NCBI GenBank assembly: GCA_019745565.1
Contig: JAIESW010000024.1
Location: forward strand, 64,129 to 128,128
From: Burkholderiales bacterium
Lineage (GTDB): Bacteria; Pseudomonadota; Gammaproteobacteria; Burkholderiales; Ga0077523
Length of the DNA: 64,000 nt
Direction of reading: 5' to 3'
Under the pieces are notes generated by a model, which had not been told where the DNA came from, did not search any database, and was given only the letters and a program-made list of their open reading frames with translations. Each line of letters begins with the position of its first letter. The first letter of the stretch is position 1. Below are positions 17,082 through 26,710 of the stretch, piece by piece. A program made the position numbers and the translations under genes.

Positions 17082-17912
17082 ATGTCCGACACCGAAACCC
17101 CGGTCCGGCTGATCGATGCCGTGGGCAGGGAGCACGCGCCCGCGACGGGCGTGGTGCGGATCGTTTCGCTCGTGCCGAGCATCACCGAGCTGCTGTTCAG
17201 CCTGGGGCTGCAGGAGAACCTCGTGGGGCGGACCGGCTTCTGCGTGCACCCCAGGGGCCAGGTGCGGCGCGTGTCGAAGGTCGGCGGCACCAAGACCGTG
17301 GATGTGCCCAAAGTGAAGAAGCTGGGCGCCACCCATCTGGTCGTCAACATCGACGAGAACCCGCGTCCCGTGGTGGAGGAACTCGCGGAGTTCGTGCCGA
17401 ACGTGATCGTGACTCATCCGATCGAGCCCGAGGACAACATCCGTCTCTATCGGCTGCTGGGCGGCATCTTCGGTCGCGAGCCGAAGGCGGAAGAGCTGGC
17501 GAGCGCCTTCATCCGGGAACTTGCCGAGACGCGCGCAGCCGCCCGGGAGTTCGAGCGCGAGAAGGTCCTCTACCTCATCTGGAAGTCGCCCTGGATGACC
17601 GTGTCGCGGGACACCTACATCTCCCGCATGCTCGACCTGGTCGGCTGGGAGACGGTGCCCGCGCAGGCCCACTCGCGCTATCCGTCGGTGGAACTCACGC
17701 AGCAGAACCTGCGCGACGTGGACGTCGTGTTGCTGTCGACCGAGCCCTACAGTTTCTCCGATCGGCATATCGACGAGATCCGCGCGGAGTTGCCGCCGCA
17801 ATCGAACCCGCAGATCGCGTTGATCGACGGCGGCATGACCTCCTGGTACGGCAGTCGGGCGATCGACGGGCTGCGCTACCTGAGGGAGCTGCGGCGCGCG
17901 TTGCGCGCCTGA
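17082..17912 (+). CDS. BtuF-like helical-backbone metal receptor domain protein
   Basis: The 276-residue protein is of the periplasmic-binding-protein-II-like fold used by BtuF and Fe-siderophore receptors (VSLVPSITELLFSLGL near the N-terminus). Further family segments are LGATHLVVNIDENPRP and a C-terminal IDGGMTSWYGSRAIDGLRYL. It has no signal peptide and no adjacent TonB receptor or ABC permease genes, so a cytoplasmic or non-transport role is possible. Start is ATG 17082. I looked for a cobalamin riboswitch in the 269-bp leader and saw none. Confidence 0.75.
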   Translation: MSDTETPVRLIDAVGREHAPATGVVRIVSLVPSITELLFSLGLQENLVGRTGFCVHPRGQVRRVSKVGGTKTVDVPKVKKLGATHLVVNIDENPRPVVEELAEFVPNVIVTHPIEPEDNIRLYRLLGGIFGREPKAEELASAFIRELAETRAAAREFEREKVLYLIWKSPWMTVSRDTYISRMLDLVGWETVPAQAHSRYPSVELTQQNLRDVDVVLLSTEPYSFSDRHIDEIRAELPPQSNPQIALIDGGMTSWYGSRAIDGLRYLRELRRALRA

Positions 17913-17918
17913 GGCCCG

Positions 17919-20081
17919 CTACTTCCGCTTCTTCTTCGCGGGCTTCGACACCTTCGCTGCGCGTGCCGCGGCCTGCTGCGCCTGAAAGATCGCGCTGATC
18001 GTCGCGGCTGGCGAACCGGCCGACGCTGACTTCGAACCGGCAGGCTTCTCCGCCTTCTTCGCCTTCACCTTGCGCTCGGACGAGGGCTCCGCAGCGACCT
18101 TCGCGGGCTTGGCGGCCGTGGGTGCTCTCACCTTCCCGGCCGTCGTGCGCGGCGGCTCGTCGGCCGCCTTCGGCGCCGGAGCGGACGGCGGCGCGACCGG
18201 CGCAGTCCGCTCCGGGGCCGCGGTCGGCGCAGACTTCGCCTGCGGTGTCCGGGTGACGGGAGCGCATTTCGCGCCCACCTCGCCGGCATCGAGGCGGAAC
18301 TTGGCGTAGGAGCCGGGCGCATCTTCCAGGGCCGGCAACGCACCGTCGCCGGGCGTGCGCGGCTTCACCTGCCCGCCGCTGAAACCGTGAATCCAGGTGG
18401 TCCAGTCGTTCCACCACGACCCGTCGTGGCGCTGGGCACCTGCGAGCCACGCGTCGGGCTTCTCACCGAGCTGCTCGTTGGTCCAGAAGTTGTACTTCTG
18501 GGCGGCCGGCGGGTTCACGATGCCGGCGATGTGGCCGGATCCGCCGAGCACGAAGCGCACCTTGCCGCCCAGGCGCTGCGCACCGTAGTAGGTGGATTTC
18601 CACGGGGCGATGTGGTCCTCGATGGTTGAGATGAAGTAGGCCGGCGTCGTGACCGCCGACAGATCCATCTTCTCGCCCGCCACGGTGAGCGCGTTCTTCT
18701 CCCGCAGCAGGTTGCGGATGTACATGTTGCGCAGGTAGAACGTGTGCATCTTCGCCGGCATGCGCGTGGAATCGGAGTTCCAGTACAAGAGATCGAACGG
18801 AAACGGATCCTTGCCCATCAGGTAGTTGTTCACGACGAACGACCAGATGAGGTCGTTGTCGCGCATCATGTTGAAGGTGCCGGCCATCTCGGACCCCTCC
18901 AGATAGCCGCGGCTCTCCATGCGCTTCTCGAGCTTGTCGACGATCGCGTCGTCGACGAACACGCCCAGTTCGCCGGGCTCCTGGAAGTCGATCATGGTGG
19001 TGAAGAACGTGACGCTCTTCACGCGGTCCGCCTGCCCCTTTTTCTGCAGCCACGAGAGCAGGCAGGCGGTGAGCGTGCCGCCGAGGCAATAGCCGATCAG
19101 GTTCACCGCGGGCTCACCGGTGATCTTCGCGACCGCGTCCATGCCCGCGAGGGGGCCTTCGTACAGGTAGTCGTCGAAGGTCTTCTGCGCGTGCCGCTCG
19201 TCCGGGTTGACCCAGGAGATGACGAACACCGTGATGCCCTGGTCCACCGCCCACTTGATGAACGAGTTCTTCGCGCGAAGATCGAGGATGTAGTACTTGT
19301 TGATCCAGGGCGGCGTGATGAGCAGCGGCGTGCGGTCCACCTGCGGTGTCGCAGGGGCGTACTGCAGCAGTTGCATGAGATCGTTCTGGAACACCACCTT
19401 GCCCGGCGTGGTGGCGACGTTCTCGCCCATCGTGAAGGCCGAGTTGTCGGTCATCGAGATGGCGAGCTTGCCCTTGCCGCGCTCGAGATCGCCCAGCAGG
19501 TGGTTCAGGCCCTCCAGCAGATTCTTGCCGCCGGAATCGATGGTGGTCTTCAGCACCTCGGGGTTGGTGAACACGAAGTTGGTCGGCGCCAGCGCATCCA
19601 CGTACTGACGGGTGAAGAACTTGACCTTCTTCGCGTCGTTCGCATCGAGGCCCTGCGCTTCCGCCACTCCCCGCTGGATGTGGTCGGCGGCGATCAGATA
19701 GGACTGCTTGATGTAGTCGAACACGAAGTTGTTCTGCCACACCTCGTTGCGGAAGCGGTTGTCGCCCTTGGCGGGCTCCTTCACCGGCTTCGAAGCATCG
19801 CCGAGGAACTTGGACAGCGTCGCGCCCCAGAGCTTCGAATAGTCCTCCCACGCGCGCATCTGCAGCTCGGCGAGCTTCATCGGGTCGGACATCAGCTTGG
19901 CGCCGAGTTCCATGAAGGCCTTGTTGATGCCGAGTTCCTCGAGGTCGCGCAGCATGCCGGCCTGCGGCTGGTGCTCCACGAACTCCGAGATCACCTTCGC
20001 GGATTTCTCCGCGATCTCGGCGAGCGATCGCTGCAGTTCGGCGGGATCGACCGGGGGTGGGGTTTGCGGTGCGTCGGCCAT
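17919..20081 (-). CDS. phaC: Class I poly(3-hydroxyalkanoate) synthase with Lys/Ala/Pro-rich C-terminal tail
   Basis: PHA synthase of 720 residues, polymerising (R)-3-hydroxyacyl-CoA at granule surfaces. The lipase-like box GYCLGGTL carries the nucleophile Cys332. The catalytic Asp lies in STIEDHIAPW and the His in GSGHIAGIVNPP. The usual domain ends near residue 596 (APGSYAKFR). About 124 further residues are rich in Ala, Lys and Pro and end in KVSKPAKKKRK, resembling the histone-like tails of PhaF/PhaM/AlgP. Typical class I enzymes are about 560-600 residues. Strong SD AAGGAGGAG. It lies 16 bp downstream of an MBL-fold gene, with no phaA/phaB in the window. Confidence 0.95.
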   Translation of the reverse strand: MADAPQTPPPVDPAELQRSLAEIAEKSAKVISEFVEHQPQAGMLRDLEELGINKAFMELGAKLMSDPMKLAELQMRAWEDYSKLWGATLSKFLGDASKPVKEPAKGDNRFRNEVWQNNFVFDYIKQSYLIAADHIQRGVAEAQGLDANDAKKVKFFTRQYVDALAPTNFVFTNPEVLKTTIDSGGKNLLEGLNHLLGDLERGKGKLAISMTDNSAFTMGENVATTPGKVVFQNDLMQLLQYAPATPQVDRTPLLITPPWINKYYILDLRAKNSFIKWAVDQGITVFVISWVNPDERHAQKTFDDYLYEGPLAGMDAVAKITGEPAVNLIGYCLGGTLTACLLSWLQKKGQADRVKSVTFFTTMIDFQEPGELGVFVDDAIVDKLEKRMESRGYLEGSEMAGTFNMMRDNDLIWSFVVNNYLMGKDPFPFDLLYWNSDSTRMPAKMHTFYLRNMYIRNLLREKNALTVAGEKMDLSAVTTPAYFISTIEDHIAPWKSTYYGAQRLGGKVRFVLGGSGHIAGIVNPPAAQKYNFWTNEQLGEKPDAWLAGAQRHDGSWWNDWTTWIHGFSGGQVKPRTPGDGALPALEDAPGSYAKFRLDAGEVGAKCAPVTRTPQAKSAPTAAPERTAPVAPPSAPAPKAADEPPRTTAGKVRAPTAAKPAKVAAEPSSERKVKAKKAEKPAGSKSASAGSPAATISAIFQAQQAAARAAKVSKPAKKKRK

Positions 20082-20097
20082 GGGAGCGGCTCCTCCT

Positions 20098-21162
20098 TCA
20101 AGAGGCGGCGAAACGGAAGATGCCGTCGCTGCCGGAGGCGCGCGTCACGGCGCCTTCGGCGAGCAGGCGGTTGAGATGCGCGATGGCTTCGCCCATCGCG
20201 AAATAGAGCTGGTGGCTGTCGAGCTTGCGGCGGAACAGCACCGGCAGCACCTCGGCGGCCGTGACGGGCTTGCCGGTGCAGGCCTCGCGCAACTCCGTCA
20301 GGCGGTCGCGGTGATGCTGCTGCAGCGCTGCCACGCGCGTGGCGATCCCGCGAAACGGCAGGCCGTGCGCCGGCAGCACCAGCGTGTCGGGCGGCAGGTC
20401 GGTGTAGCGGGCAATGGAGCGCAGGAACTGCCCCACGGGATCGCCCTCCGGTTCCGTGGACCACACGCTGGTGTTGGTGCTGATCTTGGGCAGCAGCATG
20501 TCGCCCGAGATCAGGATGCCGAGGTCCTCGCAGTGGAGCGATGCGTGCTCCGGTGCATGGCCGTGACCGACGATGACCTTCCACGTGTGAGCGCCGATGG
20601 CGAGCCGGTCGCCCTCGGTGATGCGGCGAAAGCGCAGCGGCAGCTCGGTCACGGATCGGCGATAGGCATTGCCGCGGCCGTTGATGGCGGCGACACCCTC
20701 GGCGTCGAGGCCGTGCGCATGGAACAGTTCGGCCAGTGCGTTCCCGCCGTAGCCGGCGGTTCCTTCCCAGACCGCGTGGGCGGTCAGGTATTCGGCCTCC
20801 GTCATCCAGAGTTCGACGTTCCACCGCTGCGTGAGCCAGCCGGCGAGGCCGACGTGGTCCGGGTGGTAGTGGGTCGCGATGACCCGTGTAATCGGTCCGT
20901 GGGTACGGAAGATCTCGTCCCAGGCGGCTTTCGTGGGGTCGGAACCGAACCCGCAATCGACGATGGCCCAGCCGGCGCCGTCGCGCAGGAGCCAGAGGTT
21001 GATGTGATCGAGCGCGAACGGCAGGGGCATCCGCAGCCACAGCAGCCCTTCGACGATCGGCGTCACCGCCCCGGTGGGGGGCGGCCCGGCAAACGGAAAC
21101 TGCAGGGTACCCGCTGCTGGTGATTCGGCGATCGATTGAGCGGCGGTGGCGGGTGGGGTCAT
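20098..21162 (-). CDS. MBL-fold metallo-hydrolase (glyoxalase II/LACTB2-like)
   Basis: The 354-residue protein has an MBL motif THYHPDHVGLAGWL (HxHxDH) near residue 90. Further metal ligands lie in VGHGHAPEHASL and SGDMLLP, and a C-terminal winged-helix-like extension contains DRLTELREAC and a HLNRLL segment. This layout matches LACTB2-like thioesterase/nuclease-type MBL proteins. It is co-directional with phaC and only 16 bp before it, so it may be co-transcribed and act on acyl thioesters, though this is inference. Start chosen at ATG 21162; GTG 21186 is possible. Confidence 0.8.
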   Translation of the reverse strand: MTPPATAAQSIAESPAAGTLQFPFAGPPPTGAVTPIVEGLLWLRMPLPFALDHINLWLLRDGAGWAIVDCGFGSDPTKAAWDEIFRTHGPITRVIATHYHPDHVGLAGWLTQRWNVELWMTEAEYLTAHAVWEGTAGYGGNALAELFHAHGLDAEGVAAINGRGNAYRRSVTELPLRFRRITEGDRLAIGAHTWKVIVGHGHAPEHASLHCEDLGILISGDMLLPKISTNTSVWSTEPEGDPVGQFLRSIARYTDLPPDTLVLPAHGLPFRGIATRVAALQQHHRDRLTELREACTGKPVTAAEVLPVLFRRKLDSHQLYFAMGEAIAHLNRLLAEGAVTRASGSDGIFRFAAS

Positions 21163-21343
21163 GGCAGGGCTGTCCCGGGACGCCACCACGCTTCCCCGCG
21201 AGGGGCGACGAGCGGTCTCGCGCGTGGGGCCGGTGTCATCCTCGTGAAGCCTCCCGGGCGGGCCGGAGGCAGGTCGTCGTTTTGAGCCCCAGTGTAACGC
21301 GCGCCGCGTCGCACCGCCGCTGCACCCGGTCCCAGGCGCAAAA

Positions 21344-21372
21344 TTGACGTCCCCCCCAACGTTACCTAGACT
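21344..21372 (+). promoter_or_regulatory. Sigma-70-type promoter for the liu operon
   Basis: TTGACG (21344-21349), a 17-bp spacer and TAGACT (21367-21372) lie 60 bp upstream of the isovaleryl-CoA dehydrogenase ATG. No other promoter of similar quality is seen in the 269-bp divergent gap. Confidence 0.55.
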
Positions 21373-21431
21373 CGAAGGCTCTTCGCGTTGCGGTCCCGAT
21401 CCGCAGCCAGGTGCCCTAAGGAGGGGTCGAC

Positions 21432-22622
21432 ATGGACCGCGCATCGCCTTCCGCCCTCACCCGACTGCCGATGCTCAACTTCGCGCACGGCGAGACGCTC
21501 GACATGCTGCGCGAAACCGTTCAGAGCTTCGCTGCGGCCGAGATCGCGCCGCGGGCGGCCGAGATCGACCGCTCGAACCAGTTCCCCATGGACCTGTGGC
21601 GCAAGATGGGCGACCTGGGGCTCCTCGGCATCACCGTGGAGGAGGAGTTCGGCGGCACCGCCATGGGCTACCTCGCCCACATGATCGCGATGGAGGAGAT
21701 CTCGCGCGCCTCCGCGTCCGTCGGACTTTCTTACGGCGCGCACTCCAACCTGTGCGTGAACCAGATCCGCCGCAACGGCAGCACGGCGCAGAAGGCCCAC
21801 TACCTGCCGAAGCTCGTCTCGGGCGAGCACGTAGGTGCTCTCGCCATGAGCGAACCCGGGTCTGGGTCGGACGTGGTGAGCATGCGGTTGAAGGCCGAGA
21901 AGCGTGGTGCCGGGTATGTGCTGAACGGCAGCAAGATGTGGATCACCAACGGACCGGACGCCGACGTGCTGGTGGTCTACGCGAAGACCGACAGCCAAGC
22001 GGGCCCCAAGGGCATCACCGCGTTCCTGATCGAGAAGGGCATGCCCGGGTTCTCCACGGCGCAGAAGCTGGACAAACTCGGCATGCGCGGCTCGAACACC
22101 TGCGAACTGGTGTTCCGCGATTGCGTCGTGCCCGAGGATCACATCCTGGGCGAGCTGAATCGCGGCGTGCAGGTCCTGATGAGCGGGCTCGACTACGAGC
22201 GCGCCGTGCTCGCCGCCGGGCCGCTGGGCATCATGCAGGCGTGCATGGACGTCGTCGTGCCCTACGTGCACGAGCGCAAGCAGTTCGGTCAGCCCATCGG
22301 CGAGTTCCAGCTGATGCAAGGCAAGCTCGCGGACATGTACACGACACTCTCCGCATGCCGCGCCTACGTGTACGCGGTGGGCCAGGCGCTCGACCGCGGC
22401 GAGACCACGCGCAAGGACGCGGCCGGTGCGATCCTGTACGCCGCGGAGAAGGCCACGTGGATGGCCGGCGAAGCGATCCAATGCCTGGGCGGCAACGGCT
22501 ACATCAACGAGTATTCCACCGGCCGGCTGTGGCGCGACGCGAAGCTCTACGAAATCGGCGCCGGCACGTCGGAGATCCGCCGCTGGCTGATCGGCCGCGA
22601 GCTGTTCGCGGAAACCTCGTGA
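21432..22622 (+). CDS. liuA: Isovaleryl-CoA dehydrogenase
   Basis: Acyl-CoA dehydrogenase of 396 residues converting isovaleryl-CoA to 3-methylcrotonyl-CoA with FAD, the first liu step of leucine degradation. The isovaleryl-specific catalytic Glu is in [14 protein letters not shown], where straight-chain enzymes carry it near the C-terminus. Other family motifs are [33 protein letters not shown] and [16 protein letters not shown]. Strong SD (AAGGAGG) before ATG. Its TGA overlaps the aceK GTG start. The downstream carboxylase, hydratase and lyase genes support the assignment. Confidence 0.95.
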   Translation: MDRASPSALTRLPMLNFAHGETLDMLRETVQSFAAAEIAPRAAEIDRSNQFPMDLWRKMGDLGLLGITVEEEFGGTAMGYLAHMIAMEEISRASASVGLSYGAHSNLCVNQIRRNGSTAQKAHYLPKLVSGEHVGALAMSEPGSGSDVVSMRLKAEKRGAGYVLNGSKMWITNGPDADVLVVYAKTDSQAGPKGITAFLIEKGMPGFSTAQKLDKLGMRGSNTCELVFRDCVVPEDHILGELNRGVQVLMSGLDYERAVLAAGPLGIMQACMDVVVPYVHERKQFGQPIGEFQLMQGKLADMYTTLSACRAYVYAVGQALDRGETTRKDAAGAILYAAEKATWMAGEAIQCLGGNGYINEYSTGRLWRDAKLYEIGAGTSEIRRWLIGRELFAETS

Positions 22623-24433
22623 CGCAGGCGCTTTCCGCGGTCAGCCCGTTCCCCGACAAGGGGCGCAGCCAGATCCGCACCGACACCGCGCTCGCCATCG
22701 CCCGCGCGCTGCTCGAAGGCTTCGACAAGCACTACCGCATCTTCCGCGAGATGAGCCGCGCGGCGAAGGAACGCTTCGAGCGCGCCGACTGGGCCGCGGT
22801 GCAGCGCGCCCACGCGGACCGCATAGCCCTGTACGACGAGCGCGTGCGCGAAGCCGCCGAGCGCCTGCAGCACGAGTTCGATGCCGACGCCCTGCCCGAC
22901 GCGCTGTGGCAGGACATCAAGCTGCAGTACGTGGGGCTGCTCACCAACCACAAGCAGCCGGAGCTGGCCGAGACCTTCTTCAATTCCGTCAGCACGCGCA
23001 TCCTGCACCGGTCCTACTTCCACAACGACTACCTGTTCGTGCGTTCCGCGGTGGCGACCGAGTACATCGAATCGGATCCGCCCGCCTACCGCAGCTACTA
23101 CCCGGCCACCGACGGGTTGCGCACGGTCGTGGCCACCATCCTGGCCGATTTCGGTCTCAGGGTGCCGTTCAACCATCTGCGTCGCGACGTCGGCTATCTC
23201 ATCCGCGCGGTGCGCGAGATCCTGCCGAAGCCGTTGCGCCTCGAGGCAAACCATCAGATCCAGGTGCTCTCGTCGCTGTTCTTCCGCAACAAGCGCACCT
23301 ATCTCATCGGCAAGTTCATCAACGGGCATCTGGAACAACCGTTCGCCGTGCCCATCGTGCACGACGGCGCCGGCGGCCTCACGCTGGACGCTTGCCTGTT
23401 CGATCCGCGCGAGATCGCGCCGCTGTTCGCCTTCAGCCGGGCCTATCTGATGGCGGACATGGAAGTGCCGTCCGCCTTCGTGGACTTCCTGTCGAGCATG
23501 ATGCCCGGCAAGCCGCGCGCCGAGCTCTACACCGCGCTCGGGCTGCAGAAGCACGGCAAGACGCTCTTCTATCGCGAGTTCCTGCACCACCTCAAACACT
23601 CGCGCGACCAGTTCGTGCTGGCGCCCGGCATCAAGGGCCTGGTGATGGTGGTGTTCACCCTGCCGTCCTATCCGTACGTCTTCAAGGTGATCCGCGACAA
23701 CATCTCGCCCACCAAGGACGTCACGGCCGAGACGGTCAAGGAGAAGTACATGCTGGTCAAGCGCCACGACCGCATCGGGCGGATGGCCGACACGCTCGAG
23801 TACGCCAACGTGGCGTTCCCGCGCGAGCGCTTCACCCGCGAACTACTGGACGAACTGCGCCGCGAACTGCCTTCGCAGATCGAGGAGGACGGCTCCAACG
23901 TGGTCGTGAAGCACACCTACATCGAGCGGCGTATGAAGCCGCTCAACATGTTCCTCGACGAGGCCGACGACGAACAGGCGCACGCCGCGGTGCGCGACTA
24001 CGGTCGTGCCATCAAGGAACTCGCCTCGGTCAACATCTTCCCGGGCGACATGCTGTTCAAGAACTTCGGCGTCACGCGCGGCGGCCGCGTCGTGTTCTAC
24101 GACTATGACGAGATCGCCTACATGACCGAATGCAACTTCCGCCGCATCCCCGCGCCACCGACGCCGGAAGCGGAGATGTCGGCCGAGGCCTGGTACCCGG
24201 TGGCACCGAACGACATCTTTCCGGAGGAGTTCGCGCCCTTCCTGCTGTCCGGTGCGAAGGTGCGCGACGAGTTCCTCGCCCACCATTCCGATCTGCTGAG
24301 TCCCGACTTCTGGAACGACTGCAAACACAACATCGAGCGCGGTCACATCGAGGACGTATTTCCCTACCGTCGCGAGGCGCGCTTCGCCAGCCGGTTCGGC
24401 GCCGCGACACCGTCAGGAGGAGACCATCCATGA
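22619..24433 (+). CDS. aceK: Isocitrate dehydrogenase kinase/phosphatase
   Basis: AceK of 604 residues, which phosphorylates and dephosphorylates isocitrate dehydrogenase to divert isocitrate into the glyoxylate shunt. The N-terminal regulatory region contains [20 protein letters not shown]. The kinase ATP site is [20 protein letters not shown] followed by FKVIRDN. Catalytic-loop and metal residues are in [14 protein letters not shown] and [21 protein letters not shown] start overlaps the liuA stop (GTGA), and its own stop overlaps the thiolase start (ATGA). Isocitrate lyase and malate synthase are not in the window. Placement here links it to acetyl-CoA production from leucine. Confidence 0.95.
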   Translation: MTQALSAVSPFPDKGRSQIRTDTALAIARALLEGFDKHYRIFREMSRAAKERFERADWAAVQRAHADRIALYDERVREAAERLQHEFDADALPDALWQDIKLQYVGLLTNHKQPELAETFFNSVSTRILHRSYFHNDYLFVRSAVATEYIESDPPAYRSYYPATDGLRTVVATILADFGLRVPFNHLRRDVGYLIRAVREILPKPLRLEANHQIQVLSSLFFRNKRTYLIGKFINGHLEQPFAVPIVHDGAGGLTLDACLFDPREIAPLFAFSRAYLMADMEVPSAFVDFLSSMMPGKPRAELYTALGLQKHGKTLFYREFLHHLKHSRDQFVLAPGIKGLVMVVFTLPSYPYVFKVIRDNISPTKDVTAETVKEKYMLVKRHDRIGRMADTLEYANVAFPRERFTRELLDELRRELPSQIEEDGSNVVVKHTYIERRMKPLNMFLDEADDEQAHAAVRDYGRAIKELASVNIFPGDMLFKNFGVTRGGRVVFYDYDEIAYMTECNFRRIPAPPTPEAEMSAEAWYPVAPNDIFPEEFAPFLLSGAKVRDEFLAHHSDLLSPDFWNDCKHNIERGHIEDVFPYRREARFASRFGAATPSGGDHP

Positions 24434-25614
24434 ACAACGATCCGATCGTCATCGCCGGCCTCGCCCGCACGCCCATGGGCGGGTTCCAGGGCGAACTGAA
24501 GGACTTCACCGCGGCCGAGCTCGGCGCGGTGGCCATCCGCGCGGCCGTCGAGCGGGCCGGTGTCTCGCCTCAGGACATCGAGGAAGTGGTGATGGGCTGC
24601 GTGCTGCCGGCCGGTCAGGGCCAGGCGCCGGCGCGGCAGGCCAGTCTCGGTGCCGGGCTGCCGCTCGGGGCCGGCTGCACGACGGTCAACAAGATGTGCG
24701 GCTCCGGCATGAAGGCGGCCATGTTCGCGAACGACCTGCTCGCGGCCGGAACCAACCGCGTGATGGTGGCCGGCGGCATGGAGAGCATGACCAACGCGCC
24801 TTATCTGCTGCCCAAGGCGCGCTCGGGGTATCGCATGGGACACCAGCAGGTGCTGGATCACATGTTCCTCGACGGTCTGGAGGATGCCTACGAGAAGGGC
24901 CGCCTGATGGGGACGTACGCGGAGGAGTGCGCGTCGAGCTTCAGTTTCTCGCGCCAGGAGCAGGACGCCTTCGCCATCGCGTCGCTCGAGCGCGCCCAGA
25001 AGGCGAACTTGGATGGCTCGTTCTCGTGGGAGATCGCGCCGACCACCTTGAAATCGGGCAAGGGCGACCGCTTCCTCGATCGCGACGAACAACCGTTCAA
25101 GGCGAACTTCGAGAAGATCCCGCAATTGAAGCCGGCCTTCCGCAAGGACGGCACGGTGACCGCGGCGAATTCGAGTTCGATTTCCGATGGCGCCGCGGCA
25201 CTGATCCTGATGCGCCGGTCGGAGGCGGACCGGCGCGGCATCAAGCCTATCGCCGCGATCGTGGGCCATGCCACGCATGCGCAGGAGCCGGGGTTGTTCA
25301 CCACGGCGCCGGTAGGTGCGATCCGCAAGCTGTTCGAGCGCACCGGCTGGACCGCGGACGGCGTGGACCTGTACGAAATCAACGAAGCGTTCGCGGTGGT
25401 GACCATGGCCGCGATGCGCGAGCACAAGCTGCCGCACGACAAGGTGAACATCCACGGCGGTGCGTGTGCGCTGGGGCATCCCATCGGGGCGTCGGGCGCA
25501 CGGATTCTGGTGACGCTGATCGGGGCATTGCGGAAGAACGGCCTGAAGCGTGGTGTGGCCTCGCTGTGCATCGGCGGAGGCGAGGCTACAGCGATGGCGG
25601 TCGAGATGGTTTGA
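24430..25614 (+). CDS. Acetyl-CoA C-acyltransferase (thiolase)
   Basis: Thiolase of 394 residues with nucleophile Cys90 in NKMCGSGMK. Catalytic His350 lies in GGACALGHPIGASGAR and Cys380 in SLCIGGGEATA. It resembles biosynthetic/degradative acetyl-CoA acetyltransferases and would cleave acetoacetyl-CoA formed after HMG-CoA lyase action, completing leucine breakdown to acetyl-CoA. Start ATG overlaps the aceK stop, with AGGAGGAGA as SD. Followed by a 190-bp gap holding a long inverted repeat. Confidence 0.9.
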   Translation: MNNDPIVIAGLARTPMGGFQGELKDFTAAELGAVAIRAAVERAGVSPQDIEEVVMGCVLPAGQGQAPARQASLGAGLPLGAGCTTVNKMCGSGMKAAMFANDLLAAGTNRVMVAGGMESMTNAPYLLPKARSGYRMGHQQVLDHMFLDGLEDAYEKGRLMGTYAEECASSFSFSRQEQDAFAIASLERAQKANLDGSFSWEIAPTTLKSGKGDRFLDRDEQPFKANFEKIPQLKPAFRKDGTVTAANSSSISDGAAALILMRRSEADRRGIKPIAAIVGHATHAQEPGLFTTAPVGAIRKLFERTGWTADGVDLYEINEAFAVVTMAAMREHKLPHDKVNIHGGACALGHPIGASGARILVTLIGALRKNGLKRGVASLCIGGGEATAMAVEMV

Positions 25615-25623
25615 GGTTCGGAG

Positions 25624-25760
25624 AAAAGCGTGAAACACGAAGGGCACGAAGGGAGCACGAAGGAGTAGCCAACGAGTAGCTTCTGTCGATGGCATGCGGC
25701 GCCGATGCACGCGAGGGCTGGTTTTCCTTCGTGTCCTTCGCGTCCTTCGTGCTGAAGGAG
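25624..25760. repeat. Intergenic inverted repeat, family A copy 1
   Basis: The left arm (about 25624-25672) and right arm (about 25720-25760) are imperfectly complementary. Each is built from repeats of a CACGAAGG-like unit. The left arm shares AAAGCGTGAAACACGAAGG with copy 2 at 30.65 kb. The roughly 47-nt loop is unrelated between the copies. It occupies the gap between the thiolase and the next gene. Confidence 0.85.
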
Positions 25761-25804
25761 TTGTGATTCAGGTCTGAGACCCAGCGGCATTGGAGGAGAA
25801 AGCA

Positions 25805-26710
25805 GTGAACAAACACAACATCGGCTTCGTCGGCGTCGGCCTCATGGGCCACGGCATGGCGAAGAATCTCTTGGAGAAGGGCTGGAAGGTCACGATCCTC
25901 GGCCATCGCAACCGCGCGCCGGTCGACGACCTGGTGGGCCGCGGTGCGACCGAGGCGAAGGATGTGGCAGGTCTCGTCGCCGCCAGCGACGTGGTCATCC
26001 TGTGCGTCACCGGCACGCCGGAAGTGGAGGATCTGGTGAACCGCCCCGGCGGCGTGCTCGCCTCGTGTCGCAAGGGCCAGATCATCGTCGACACGTCCAC
26101 CAGCCAGCCGGCCTCCACGCTCAAGCTGGTGGAGGCCTTCAAGGCGAAGGGTGTGCGCTACGTCGATGCGCCGCTCACCCGCACGCCGGTGGAAGCGGAA
26201 CAGGGCCGGCTCAACACGCTCGTGGGCGCGGACGCTGCCACCTTCGCGGAGCTGGAGCCCATCTTCAAGGGGTACTGCGAGAACGTCTTCCACATGGGCG
26301 AGCCGGGCGCCGGGCACGTCATCAAGCTCATCAACAATTTCGTCGCGATCGGTACCGTGGCGCTGGTGTCCGAGGCGCTGGTCGCATGCGTCAAGATGGG
26401 CGTCGACCCGAGAAACCTGGTGAAACTGATGAGCGTGGGCGCCATCAACTCCGGCATCCTGCAGATGGTCGCCGGCGGTGCATCCGAGGGCGATTTCACG
26501 CGCATGAAGTTCGGGCTCAAGAACGCCGCGAAGGACGTGCGCTACTACAACCAGGCGATGACCGAGATCCAGCTGGCCGGTGTCATGGGACCCGCGGTGA
26601 ACCAGAGTCTCGCGCAGGCCATGTTGCTGGGCTTCGATGCATCCGACAAGCTCCTCGCATCGCTGGTGGAAGCGCAGGCCAAACTGAACGGTGTGCGGGT
26701 CGGCGCATGA
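25805..26710 (+). CDS. 3-hydroxyisobutyrate dehydrogenase-family oxidoreductase
   Basis: Beta-hydroxyacid dehydrogenase of 301 residues. It has an N-terminal NAD(P) motif GFVGVGLMGHGMAKNL, the substrate-loop DAPLTRTPVEAEQG, and catalytic Lys174 in GHVIKLINNF. GTG 25805 is preferred because GGAGGAG lies 6-12 bp upstream. The family includes 3-hydroxyisobutyrate dehydrogenase (valine pathway) and tartronate semialdehyde reductase. Its position inside a leucine operon favours a branched-chain role, but the substrate is not proven. Its stop overlaps the next start (ATGA). Confidence 0.85.
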   Translation: MNKHNIGFVGVGLMGHGMAKNLLEKGWKVTILGHRNRAPVDDLVGRGATEAKDVAGLVAASDVVILCVTGTPEVEDLVNRPGGVLASCRKGQIIVDTSTSQPASTLKLVEAFKAKGVRYVDAPLTRTPVEAEQGRLNTLVGADAATFAELEPIFKGYCENVFHMGEPGAGHVIKLINNFVAIGTVALVSEALVACVKMGVDPRNLVKLMSVGAINSGILQMVAGGASEGDFTRMKFGLKNAAKDVRYYNQAMTEIQLAGVMGPAVNQSLAQAMLLGFDASDKLLASLVEAQAKLNGVRVGA

